DNA of 60,605 bases from an uncultured Oscillospiraceae bacterium. GTDB lineage: Bacteria > Bacillota > Clostridia > Oscillospirales > Oscillospiraceae. The notes beneath the pieces were generated by a model. It ran no database searches. It worked only from the letters and a program-made list of their open reading frames with translations, and was not told the origin of the DNA. Within the stretch, counting starts at the first letter, position 1, and each line of letters starts with the position of its first letter. The translations under genes were made by a program, and so were the position numbers. The DNA lies in the NCBI GenBank assembly GCA_910585815.1, contig CAJUFJ010000016.1:1-60605 (forward strand), written 5' to 3'. Shown one piece after another: positions 52,801-59,586 of this stretch.

Positions 52801-53139
52801 TTACATCGGAAGAATGTTCAGTCGGTCGATCTTCCCGTCCTCTGTCACCGAGGAGAGATAGGCCACCACCGGCACCACGCTGTCGTGGTACACGATAAAA
52901 TACCAGGCCACATTCTCCTCCATAAATTTCACCCCGCTGATGGCGAAGGGACCGCCATTGTACCCGAATTTGTGATGGAACATCATCTCCACTGCCATCT
53001 TCCCAGACAGGTGCAGGGTGTCCTCTCCCACCTGCGTCCAGGAGGAGTCGTGAAGGATACCATCCTTGGAAAACAGGTCGGCCAAAGCGCATTCGTCGCC
53101 CTTGCGCATACAATCAATATACTGTTCCAACAATGTCAT
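52801..53139 (-). CDS. NTF2/SnoaL-like small protein
   Basis: A 112-residue cone-shaped-barrel protein (LLEQYIDCMRKGDECALADL ... HDSVVPVVAYLSSV). The fold includes ketosteroid isomerase, SnoaL cyclases and the bile acid dehydratase BaiE, so isomerase or dehydratase activity on a ring compound is possible. ATG 53139 has AAGGAGG 8 bases upstream; GTG 53148 overlaps that site and is rejected. It lies 13 bases after the SDR upstream. Confidence 0.78.
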   Translation of the reverse strand: MTLLEQYIDCMRKGDECALADLFSKDGILHDSSWTQVGEDTLHLSGKMAVEMMFHHKFGYNGGPFAISGVKFMEENVAWYFIVYHDSVVPVVAYLSSVTEDGKIDRLNILPM

Positions 53140-53152
53140 GTCCGGCACCTCC

Positions 53153-53926
53153 TTAAAACCGCTCGGAGTGCATCAGCGCATCGATGCCTCCGTCCACGAA
53201 CAGAATTTCACCGTTGATTCCGCTGGCCTTACGGGAGGCCAGGAACACAATGGAGTTGGCAATCTCCACCGCGTCTAGGAATTCCTTTGTCCCGTACCGG
53301 GTGGGGATTGGGATAAGCAGCGCGGCATTCCGCTGCTGCTCGGTCATCCCCTTTGTCATGGGGGTAGTGGTGTTGCCGGGGGCGACCCCGTTGATCCGCA
53401 GGCCGTCCACCGCCCAGTTGGGTGATACCCGCCGAATCCAGCGTGCCAGGGCACATTTGGAGGAGCTGTACGCGGCGGGCCCCTTTTCCCGGGGGATCAT
53501 GCGGGCCAGGTCCATTCCTCGCTCCCGGTTACGGAGGTTGGTCAGCAGCTCCACCCAGTCCATACGGACAATAGAGTTGGTAATGGTATTGGAGCAGGTC
53601 ATCACACAACAACCCTTTTTCTTGGTCAGCAGAGAACGCAGCCCCTCTGCGATGTAGGTACCGGCGTAGAAATTCAGCGCAAAAATCTTCTCCACCGGGG
53701 CGGTCGGCCCCACACCAGCGTTGCTGATGAGACCATCGATCCCATCCGGGTACTTCTCCTCCACCGCCCGGATTGCGGCGTTTACCCCTTCATCTGTGGA
53801 CAGGTCGGCCTCAAAATCACCGCCCTTGTAATCGATATTGAGGACCTCATGCCCATCTTCCAGGAGCAAGCGGCGAACCTCCGCGCCAATGCCGGTGGTG
53901 CCTCCAGTAATTACATAGACTCCCAT
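53153..53926 (-). CDS. SDR oxidoreductase, 3-alpha-hydroxysteroid dehydrogenase-like
   Basis: A 257-residue SDR. TGGTTGIG binds the cofactor; Asp in NIDYKGGD after strand 2 predicts NAD rather than NADP; Ser in MTCSNT and Tyr/Lys in AAYSSSKCAL complete the active site. The overall layout (short FEADLST segment, ending FVDGGIDALMHSERF) resembles the Comamonas 3-alpha-hydroxysteroid dehydrogenase/carbonyl reductase and BaiA-type enzymes, from memory. The substrate could be a steroid or another ring alcohol. ATG 53926 is used, with AAAGGAG upstream. First gene of the operon, facing the LysR gene. Confidence 0.85.
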   Translation of the reverse strand: MGVYVITGGTTGIGAEVRRLLLEDGHEVLNIDYKGGDFEADLSTDEGVNAAIRAVEEKYPDGIDGLISNAGVGPTAPVEKIFALNFYAGTYIAEGLRSLLTKKKGCCVMTCSNTITNSIVRMDWVELLTNLRNRERGMDLARMIPREKGPAAYSSSKCALARWIRRVSPNWAVDGLRINGVAPGNTTTPMTKGMTEQQRNAALLIPIPTRYGTKEFLDAVEIANSIVFLASRKASGINGEILFVDGGIDALMHSERF

Positions 53927-53993
53927 GCTTGGTCGCTCTCCTTTCAAAAAGTCTTGCGTTTTGGTTACCTCTCTGATATTATTTAGCCACGAA

Positions 53994-54047
53994 CGTATTC
54001 AAAAGTAAAATACGAAAAACTTGAAGATGTTATATTTATTTTCGTAT
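53994..54047. promoter_or_regulatory. LysR-type binding sites between the divergent genes
   Basis: CGTAT (53994-53998) and ATACG (54010-54014) flank exactly 11 bases, a T-N11-A LysR box. A further CGTAT lies at 54043-54047. They sit between the catabolic operon and its LysR gene. Confidence 0.65.
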
Positions 54048-54061
54048 AGGGGGACAGCAAA

Positions 54062-55003
54062 ATGACAAGTTACAAGGAATATATCCATGCGGTATATCAG
54101 GAAAAAAGTTTTTCAAAGGCAGCCAAAAAGCTCTATGTCTCCCAACCATGGCTAAGCGCCACAATTAAAAAAGCGGAACAAGAACTGGGGCTACCGCTGT
54201 TCGACCGGAGTACCAATCCCATTTCATTGACCGAGGCGGGGCGATACTATATTGAAAAAGCCGAACAGATTATTGCAATCGAGGAAGAAATAAAAGAATA
54301 TTTTAAAAGAATGCGTGATGTAAACCGAACTGAACTGCACATTGGCAGTTCTATGTTTTTTTGCACCTATGTTCTGCCCGCTTTATTGGAGAATTTCCGT
54401 CTGCAGCATCCGCAGGTAACACTGACCTTTACAGAGGGCGGCAACAAAACGCTTTTGGACAAGCTCCTAGATAGAAGCTTGGATTTCCTTCTGGAGGCGG
54501 AACATCCCGTCAATAATCAGGTTCATTCTATCCCTTGGGCCTCGGAAGAGATTGTTCTGGCTGTTCCCGCTGAAAAACCTGTCAATAAACGGCTGGATCA
54601 ATACTGCTATTCCTTTGAAGAATTTTTGGAGCGCGTCCATACGGACAATCGCCGCCCCCCAGTTCCGCTGGAAGCCTTTGCAGAGGAAAGTTTTCTTCTT
54701 TTGAAGGAAGGAAACGATATTCACCAGCGCAGCCTTCATCTGTGTAAAAATGCCGGGTTTACCCCCCATGTGTCCCTTTATCTGACCCAAATGATGACTG
54801 CCTATTATCTGGTTCTGGAGGGACAGGGGATCACCTTCCTGCGCTCTACTATTCCAGAGCATGTTACCCCGACAAATCAAGTTGTTTTTTATCAGTTAGG
54901 CGATCCGTTAGCAGTACGGAGCATATATCTCTCCTATACCCAGCAGAACACAAGTCCGGTACAGCAACATCTGATTGATTTTATGAAGAATAATATTGTT
55001 TGA
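54062..55003 (+). CDS. LysR family regulator of the catabolic operon
   Basis: A 313-residue LysR-type protein: N-terminal winged helix (KSFSKAAKKLYVSQPWLSAT), then an effector domain with GSSMFFCTYVLPALLENF. Gene and protein are noticeably richer in A+T and Lys than the operon it faces. ATG 54062 follows GGGGGAC. It is divergent from the SDR/FAH operon, with LysR boxes between, so it probably controls that operon. Confidence 0.9.
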   Translation: MTSYKEYIHAVYQEKSFSKAAKKLYVSQPWLSATIKKAEQELGLPLFDRSTNPISLTEAGRYYIEKAEQIIAIEEEIKEYFKRMRDVNRTELHIGSSMFFCTYVLPALLENFRLQHPQVTLTFTEGGNKTLLDKLLDRSLDFLLEAEHPVNNQVHSIPWASEEIVLAVPAEKPVNKRLDQYCYSFEEFLERVHTDNRRPPVPLEAFAEESFLLLKEGNDIHQRSLHLCKNAGFTPHVSLYLTQMMTAYYLVLEGQGITFLRSTIPEHVTPTNQVVFYQLGDPLAVRSIYLSYTQQNTSPVQQHLIDFMKNNIV

Positions 55004-55004
55004 A

Positions 55005-55050
55005 AAACAGCGGCGACCAATCGGTATAATCCGGTTGGTCGCCGCTGTTT
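55005..55050 (+). terminator. Terminator after the LysR gene
   Basis: A 16-bp stem (AAACAGCGGCGACCAA / TTGGTCGCCGCTGTTT) with a 14-base loop, ending in four T. Confidence 0.88.
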
Positions 55051-55184
55051 TGTAAATTCTTCATAAATGTTATATGAAAACAGATATGATGTTATCATTG
55101 TTTTCGTATTTGCTTTTGTTATCTTCCCTTAACAAGAGCATACAGAAACACAACAAATAAAATGGGCTGTCAACCTTACACAAG

Positions 55185-55217
55185 ACACCGCTTCTGCAAA
55201 AACGGAGCGGTGTTTTT
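55185..55217 (+). terminator. Second terminator at the cargo/backbone border
   Basis: ACACCGCT (55185-55192) pairs with AGCGGTGT (55206-55213), then TTTTT. It precedes the first copy of the GGTCACCGTGACC palindrome by a few bases. Confidence 0.75.
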
Positions 55218-55223
55218 GTCTGG

Positions 55224-55246
55224 CTTCTAGTCACCGTGACCAGAAG
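55224..55246. repeat. Palindromic repeat, copy 1 (TTCTAGTCACCGTGACCAGAA)
   Basis: A 23-base near-palindrome centred on TCACCGTGA, with one mismatch in the arms. Four copies of this element occur between 55.2 and 59.5 kb. Confidence 0.8.
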
Positions 55247-55278
55247 CACCCCGCCTATTTTCCCGTTCCATCCACGGA

Positions 55279-55440
55279 GGCTCTGCTGGATTATCCCCCG
55301 TCGCCGCGCCACCCATAGCACAGCCGGGGCTGCCTGTCAAGGGCAAAGCCGCCGCTGCGCGGCGGTGCTCCGCACCCTTGACAGGCTGTCCCGGTTGTGC
55401 TACCTCCCAAGGCGCGACGGGGGATATATCCTCCAGAGCC
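55279..55440. repeat. Large imperfect inverted repeat (possible oriT or extended hairpin)
   Basis: Arms 55279-55343 and 55375-55440 match over about 65 bases with several mismatches and small gaps. Best-matching blocks are ATCCCCCGTCG and CCTGTCAAGGG with their complements. The centre holds another hairpin (CCGCC / GGCGG around 55350-55364). No gene fits between 55051 and 55659. Its place upstream of mobC suits a transfer origin or a long structured RNA. Confidence 0.7.
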
Positions 55441-55659
55441 GCCCCCTTTCCCTGGATAGGGAAAGGGCGGGGGGATAGGGTCGAACCGCTTTCCTTTCAA
55501 ACCGCTGTCTTTCCACGGCTGATGTGTTGAAAATTAGCAGTTTCAAAGCTTTGCCCCGCAAGGGTTTCCGGCCCTGGTTTCATAGGGGCTGGTATAGTAT
55601 CATTCCCCAGGCCCGATTTATCGAAATACTGTCAACATTTGAATTTATGGGAGGTATCT

Positions 55660-56061
55660 ATGAGCAGCAAAAAATCAGCACCTTGCGGCCCCAAAAGTCC
55701 GTCAACTGTGGTTGCAGGAAAGAAACGTATTCGGAGTACATCGGTTTGTGTCTGGCTGTCCCAGGATGAACAGGCAAAAATCCGGGAGCGTATGGCGGAT
55801 GTGGGCATCCGTAACCTTTCGGCCTATATGCGGAAAATGGCTCTTAACGGCTATGTACTTCATGTTGACCTCGCTCCCGTTAAGGAGGTCGTTTCCCTGC
55901 AAAGGCGGTGCGCAAATAATCTCAATCAGATTGCTGTCCAGGCAAATACCCAAGGAGGAGTTTGCCCCAATGAAATCAAGGCCCTGCAAAAAGATTATGC
56001 GGATTTATGGGGGCCGCTCTCCGCACTCCTGGAGAGGCTTTCGGAGATAGTGGCGCTGTAA
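55660..56061 (+). CDS. mobC: MobC-like relaxosome accessory protein
   Basis: A 133-residue protein. Residues 30-75 form a ribbon-helix-helix-like DNA-binding part (VCVWLSQDEQAKIRERMADV, NLSAYMRKMALNG). The second half has the MobC signature CANNLNQIAVQAN. MobC helps melt oriT for the relaxase. ATG 55660 follows GGGAGG. In related elements a relaxase gene follows directly; here it is absent and an oriT-like region and a TetR cassette come next. Confidence 0.87.
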   Translation: MSSKKSAPCGPKSPSTVVAGKKRIRSTSVCVWLSQDEQAKIRERMADVGIRNLSAYMRKMALNGYVLHVDLAPVKEVVSLQRRCANNLNQIAVQANTQGGVCPNEIKALQKDYADLWGPLSALLERLSEIVAL

Positions 56062-56103
56062 GCGCATAAGGCTCAGGAGCGCCAGCGACGGGGCCGCAGA
56101 CAG

Positions 56104-56136
56104 GGGAGCTTCTGGTCACGGTGACCAGAAGCTCCC
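56104..56136. repeat. Palindromic repeat, copy 2 (33-base perfect palindrome)
   Basis: Arms of 16 bases (56104-56119 and 56121-56136) around a single central G, containing TTCTGGTCAC / GTGACCAGAA. It is the most complete copy of the family, 42 bases after mobC. Confidence 0.85.
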
Positions 56137-56163
56137 GGCGGGTTTGGGGGCACCCCAATAAGC

Positions 56164-56230
56164 ATTTTCGCAAGGCGAAAATTGCAAGTGTTATACACTT
56201 GCCCTGCTTGCCAAGAAGTGCGCTCCCTTA
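56164..56230 (+). other. Candidate origin of transfer (oriT)
   Basis: Two adjacent short inverted repeats (ATTTTCGC/GCGAAAAT at 56164-56182 and GCAAGTGT/ACACTTGC at 56184-56202) precede AAGTGCGCTCCCTTA (56216-56230). The latter resembles the nick region TAAGTGCGCCCT of the RSF1010/pIP501-type (MobQ) transfer origins. Position just after mobC supports it. The resemblance is by eye and has one extra base. Confidence 0.5.
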
Positions 56231-56267
56231 AAATTGGAGAATTATATACAGACACGCCTTATTCATT

Positions 56268-56813
56268 TTAGGACTGTTCTGCAAAAAGTTCCTCCCGTCC
56301 CCGATACTCACTCTTGATGATTTCAAACATTTCTTCGGGTGTTTCCCTGCATCCATTTTGCAACCACAGTTTAATAATTCTTGTAAGCCCACTTTTGAAA
56401 AATTCCATGTGGTATTCGACAAAACGATTATGAAAATGCTTTTCCGCAAGCCTGTAATCATACGCTAAAATCTTGTGTTTTTCATCATAACCTAACTTGA
56501 AATAAGTACGATAAAAAAGCTGGTTTTGCTCTATATGCCGAAACAAAATCAAATAGTTGTTAGAATTAAATCCTTGTGTAACTTCGTCTTTGTATAACTC
56601 CGCAACCTGGGCCTCCAGCTTTTCCCGTATCGCGTCAGCCAACCCATATATGTCCACATAGTTTGCATAAAAGGTACTGCGATTTAGGTTTGCCCTCTTG
56701 CATATATCGGACACGCTGATTTGGTGCAGTTCTTTCGTTTGAAGCAGCTCCACCAAAACCTGTTCAATTTTCTGCATGGACGCTCGTTTGCGCCGATTAT
56801 TTTTTGTATTCAT
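56268..56813 (-). CDS. TetR family regulator
   Basis: A 181-residue TetR-type protein; helix-turn-helix about residues 35-60 (ISVSDICKRANLNRSTFYAN), then a helical effector domain. It is divergent from a three-gene membrane-protein cassette and shares an intergenic region with a perfect 11-bp inverted repeat. The gene is A+T-richer than its backbone neighbours. Confidence 0.9.
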   Translation of the reverse strand: MNTKNNRRKRASMQKIEQVLVELLQTKELHQISVSDICKRANLNRSTFYANYVDIYGLADAIREKLEAQVAELYKDEVTQGFNSNNYLILFRHIEQNQLFYRTYFKLGYDEKHKILAYDYRLAEKHFHNRFVEYHMEFFKSGLTRIIKLWLQNGCRETPEEMFEIIKSEYRGREELFAEQS

Positions 56814-56849
56814 GGAAATCCCCTTTAATCCAACATCTGTGCAAACATT

Positions 56850-56905
56850 GTTGATTGTTTTTACCTTCCGCCTTTATTATACTATTCTTGCAATAAACAA
56901 TCAAC
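56850..56905 (+). promoter_or_regulatory. Promoter flanked by an 11-bp inverted repeat
   Basis: GTTGATTGTTT (56850-56860) and AAACAATCAAC (56895-56905) flank TTGTTT (56855-56860) and TATACT (56878-56883), 17 bases apart. Binding of TetR to both arms would cover the promoter of the membrane cassette. Confidence 0.65.
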
Positions 56906-56929
56906 TGTTGCCTTAAAGGAGGTACTCAA

Positions 56930-57301
56930 ATGAAGAAAAGAAGTTTTGTTGCAATGCTTATGGGAACAGTGAGCGGAGTGTTGTTTGCACTGGGAATGTG
57001 CATGGCACTGATCCCGGAGTGGGGGGCATTTCAGCCGGGAATTGTGTTCGGTGGCGTGGGCCTTCTGCTGGGATTGGTCACTGTAATCATTTGGCGGAAG
57101 ATGGAGCATAAAGCCCCTATTCATTTCTCCGCAAAGACAATCCTTGCGATTGTAGTCGGTGTGATTGGCGCATTGGCGCTGGGAGTTGGTATGTGCTTCT
57201 GCATGGTTTGGGATAAAATGGTGGTCGGCATCATTATTGGGTTGGTCGGTATCGTCGTCCTGCTTTGCCTGGTTCCCCTGACAAAGGGCCTGAAAGGGTG
57301 A
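56930..57301 (+). CDS. Small four-span membrane protein
   Basis: A 123-residue protein with four hydrophobic helices (such as GTVSGVLFALGMCMALIPEW and KTILAIVVGVIGALALGVGM). No family I can name. AAAGGAGG precedes the ATG. Its stop overlaps the next GTG start. TetR-controlled membrane cassettes of this kind often deal with drugs or membrane stress, but the cargo is not identified. Confidence 0.8.
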   Translation: MKKRSFVAMLMGTVSGVLFALGMCMALIPEWGAFQPGIVFGGVGLLLGLVTVIIWRKMEHKAPIHFSAKTILAIVVGVIGALALGVGMCFCMVWDKMVVGIIIGLVGIVVLLCLVPLTKGLKG

Positions 57302-57990
57302 AAGCAAAGCAAGCCGTCATTCAAAAAATCGAAGGGACGAAAATTGGAAAACGGCTTATCCAAGAACAGCGCTTTAGGGCAGTATGCTCTGCTGCTATCA
57401 GTCTGCTGGTTAATATTCTGTATGCTTTTTATCATGTGGTGCTGGGCGTAGTCAATCAATCCTTGTGGTTCATAACAATGTTTGCGTACTACGTCATTTT
57501 AAGCGCTATGCGCCTTTCCGCTGTTTTGTGTGAACGGAAACATAAATCTTCAGCACCCGAAGATACAGAGTATTTTGTGGCAAAATTATGCGGCGGGTTG
57601 TTGATCTTGTTAAGTTTTATTCTTGCTGGCATTGTCTATATCAGTCTCTCGCAAAATGTTGCTGTAAAGCACCATGAGATTGTTATGATTTCGATTGCGA
57701 CATACACATTCTGTAAAATCACAGCCGCAGTTATAAAGGCCATAAAACAACGTAAGAACACCGCCCCACTTCTCACTGTTATCCGAACCATCGGATATGC
57801 GGAGGTGGCCGCATCAATTTTGACCCTGCAACGCTCTATGCTAGTATCGTTTGGCACAATGGACAATGCGGATATTGACCTTATGAACGGTCTGACCGGA
57901 TTAGCAGTATGTTTATTTATATTGCTGCTGGGGATTTTTACAATCTTGAGGAGCAGTAAAGAAAGGATGAAAACACATGGCACAGTCTAA
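57298..57990 (+). CDS. Multi-span membrane protein of the TetR cassette
   Basis: A 230-residue protein with about five or six membrane helices and a basic cytoplasmic N-terminus. GTG 57298 overlaps the previous TGA (GTGA) and is preferred over an upstream in-frame codon inside the preceding gene. Not recognised. The next gene overlaps by 14 bases. Confidence 0.78.
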   Translation: MKAKQAVIQKIEGTKIGKRLIQEQRFRAVCSAAISLLVNILYAFYHVVLGVVNQSLWFITMFAYYVILSAMRLSAVLCERKHKSSAPEDTEYFVAKLCGGLLILLSFILAGIVYISLSQNVAVKHHEIVMISIATYTFCKITAAVIKAIKQRKNTAPLLTVIRTIGYAEVAASILTLQRSMLVSFGTMDNADIDLMNGLTGLAVCLFILLLGIFTILRSSKERMKTHGTV

Positions 57991-58228
57991 ATTCGTCAAG
58001 GCAAATGAGGAAATCGCCAAAAAAGTAGTAGGCACATTTGAAAAAATTGAGGGTGCGGTTGTCGGCAGCTACACAAAAGTGGAAGATGCTGTCGTCGGTG
58101 GTTACACCAAGGTTGAGGACGCTTTTGTTGACCGTTACCTGACCAGGGATGGCGAAACCGTGGAGGCGGCAAAGGTGCGGTTGAAAAAGGAACAAGAACA
58201 GAGAGAAAGCGGTGAAACCGCACAGTAA
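57977..58228 (+). CDS. 83-residue protein with short internal repeats
   Basis: Soluble, amphipathic protein. The unit (K)VEDAVVGGYTK occurs about three times between residues 22 and 50 (IEGAVVGSYTK, VEDAVVGGYTK, VEDAFVDRY), like a membrane-surface or partner-binding helix. Not recognised. Last gene of the TetR cassette. Confidence 0.75.
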   Translation: MAQSKFVKANEEIAKKVVGTFEKIEGAVVGSYTKVEDAVVGGYTKVEDAFVDRYLTRDGETVEAAKVRLKKEQEQRESGETAQ

Positions 58229-58257
58229 TATTTCTGAATACTGACACTATCTGCCGC

Positions 58258-58285
58258 ACGACGGCAAAAGAAAAAAAGCCGTCGT
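58258..58285 (+). terminator. Stem-loop after the membrane cassette
   Basis: ACGACGGC (58258-58265) pairs with GCCGTCGT (58278-58285) around an A-rich loop. No T-run on the plus strand. Confidence 0.5.
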
Positions 58286-58311
58286 ACAAGCAGCGTATTG
58301 TCACGCCCGGA

Positions 58312-58345
58312 GCGGCGGCTTTGAGAAATCAGAGCCGCCGTTTTG
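58312..58345 (+). terminator. Terminator in the backbone spacer
   Basis: CGGCGGCTTTGA and TCAGAGCCGCCG form a GC-rich stem with one bulge, then TTTT. From 58346 to 58477 no gene is seen. Confidence 0.7.
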
Positions 58346-58477
58346 TGTTTAGGCGGCATATAGGGGGAAGCCGTCATGCGATTGCGAGTAAATAGGCACT
58401 TGTCAAAAAAAGCCCTCCCCCTCTGACGGGTAGCCCTATCCCTAACTGCGAAAATTGTAATAACCTGTCGCCCCGGC

Positions 58478-58513
58478 ACGTCCGTATAGCCTTGCGCTAT
58501 GCGGACGTTTTTT
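58478..58513 (+). terminator. Terminator upstream of the sigma-like gene
   Basis: ACGTCCGTATAGC pairs with GCTATGCGGACGT (one G-T wobble) around a 4-base loop, followed by a run of seven T. Strong intrinsic terminator. Confidence 0.88.
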
Positions 58514-58523
58514 TATCCCGGCG

Positions 58524-58546
58524 CTTCTGGTCACTGTGTCCAGAGG
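58524..58546. repeat. Palindromic repeat, copy 3 (diverged)
   Basis: CTTCTGGTCACTGTGTCCAG resembles the other copies but has two changes in the right arm. Confidence 0.65.
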
Positions 58547-58564
58547 CCCGCTGCCGCTCCCCAC

Positions 58565-58608
58565 CCTCCATTTCGATCTGTCCCTTTCCGCCAACATCGA
58601 AATGGAGG
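58565..58608 (+). promoter_or_regulatory. Hairpin burying the Shine-Dalgarno site of the sigma-like gene
   Basis: CCTCCATTTCGAT (58565-58577) pairs perfectly with ATCGAAATGGAGG (58596-58608). The GGAGG that serves ATG 58615 is fully within the 13-bp stem, so translation should be blocked unless the hairpin is opened. Confidence 0.7.
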
Positions 58609-58614
58609 TTACTT

Positions 58615-59037
58615 ATGACAACCATCAAATTAAACCGCTACTATCCCCATCTGACCGAAAATATCACCCTGGAAGTCTCCGACGAAATCGCCGTTGTTCT
58701 CTCTACCGGAGGCCGTCAGTGTGACAGCTACAAACGCCGCAAGCGGGAGCATAACGAGTGCTCCTTGGACGTTGACCCTGGCTTTGAGCCGGATGTGATG
58801 TTTCCGCCCCTGACTCCGGAGGAAATCATTCTGGACGAGGAAAACCGCTCTATCCTCTATGCCGCCCTTGACCAACTCCCACCCATCCAGGCCCGGAGAG
58901 TGTACGCCCACTACATTCTGGGCAAGAAAAAATCCGAGATTGCCAGGGCCGAAAATGTGGTGGAAAGCTCCATTTGCGACAGTATCCGCCGGAGCTTGAA
59001 AAATCTCTCTGAAATTCTGAAAAATTTTTACAGGTAG
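58615..59037 (+). CDS. Sigma-70-like factor next to the recombinase
   Basis: A 140-residue protein. N-terminal TTIKLNRYYPHLTENITLEV, then a segment similar to sigma linker sequence, and a C-terminal region-4-like helix-turn-helix (LPPIQARRVYAHYILGKKKS, VVESSICDSIRRSLKNL). Such genes commonly precede the serine recombinase in Clostridia ICEs and are thought to regulate excision or transfer. ATG 58615 is the start; the frame further upstream holds the hairpin and a terminator. Confidence 0.82.
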   Translation: MTTIKLNRYYPHLTENITLEVSDEIAVVLSTGGRQCDSYKRRKREHNECSLDVDPGFEPDVMFPPLTPEEIILDEENRSILYAALDQLPPIQARRVYAHYILGKKKSEIARAENVVESSICDSIRRSLKNLSEILKNFYR

Positions 59038-59082
59038 GGAGCAACAAACGGCCCTTTTTCCGCCTGATAGGTAAGGAGGCTT

Positions 59083-59248
59083 ATGCACTCTTTCGAGGAC
59101 AATTGAATACACAGTATTCCAGGCACAAAACCCGCGTGAATAGCGACGAAAGGCGCGCCGCCAGGACAGCCCGCTTGAGGAGGTGGAGGAAGTGGGCCGA
59201 GCGATCAACGCAAGCCTTTGACCCGGCCTTGGCAAGCCGGGCGCGATG
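59083..59248 (+). pseudogene. Possible decayed small gene before the recombinase
   Basis: AAGGAGG and ATG 59083 start MHSFEDN, then stop. Adjacent frames carry protein-like pieces (IEYTVFQAQNPR, then NSDERRAARTARLRRWRKWA), ending TGA at 59248. This could be a small gene broken by two frameshifts. The rest of 59038-59459 shows nothing else. Weak. Confidence 0.28.
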
Positions 59249-59424
59249 ACAGCGCGGGAGATAATGAAACTTGCTCACGCCCTCCCATGGACTTGCGGGG
59301 GAGCTTCGCAGTTCTGCGGAGTTATGACAGCCGGAGCCACCGGCGGCCTGGGGTGCTCCCCTGTGCCGGGGCGCGTGGCAAATACGGCGCAATTATAGAT
59401 TGAAATGGAGTTATCCTCGCTGGG

Positions 59425-59447
59425 CTTCTGGTCACCGTGACCAGAGG
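59425..59447. repeat. Palindromic repeat, copy 4
   Basis: CTTCTGGTCACCGTGACCAG with GAGG at the right end; core GGTCACCGTGACC intact. It lies just before the terminator that precedes the recombinase promoter. Confidence 0.8.
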
Positions 59448-59459
59448 TGGGGCAAGGTT

Positions 59460-59500
59460 GAAAGACAGCACTTTTCCGGGTGCTGTCTTTCTGCGTTTTC
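59460..59500 (+). terminator. Terminator insulating the recombinase gene
   Basis: GAAAGACAGCAC (59460-59471) pairs with GTGCTGTCTTTC (59480-59491), 12 bp, followed by a T-rich stretch. Confidence 0.82.
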
Positions 59501-59508
59501 CCACATCC

Positions 59509-59537
59509 TTGTGCCTTGGGGCTGTCTTTGGTATAAT
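59509..59537 (+). promoter_or_regulatory. Promoter of the serine recombinase gene
   Basis: TTGTGC (59509-59514) and TATAAT (59532-59537) are 17 bases apart. Transcription should begin near 59544. Confidence 0.7.
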
Positions 59538-59555
59538 ATATTTGTAAAGGTTGAC

Positions 59556-59583
59556 AGCTCCATTTCCCGACAGGAAAGGAGCT
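59556..59583 (+). promoter_or_regulatory. Hairpin over the recombinase ribosome site
   Basis: AGCTCCATTTCC (59556-59567) pairs with GGAAAGGAGCT (59573-59583) with one bulge. The GGAG serving ATG 59587 is within the stem and the whole hairpin is inside the predicted transcript. Confidence 0.62.
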
Positions 59584-59586
59584 ATC

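Noticed and set aside
58346..58477. Second oriT candidate (AGCCCTCCCCCTCTGACGGG region)
   Set aside because: Partial resemblance to IncQ-type sequence but no adjoining inverted repeat and no nearby mobilisation gene; the site at 56164-56230 fits better.
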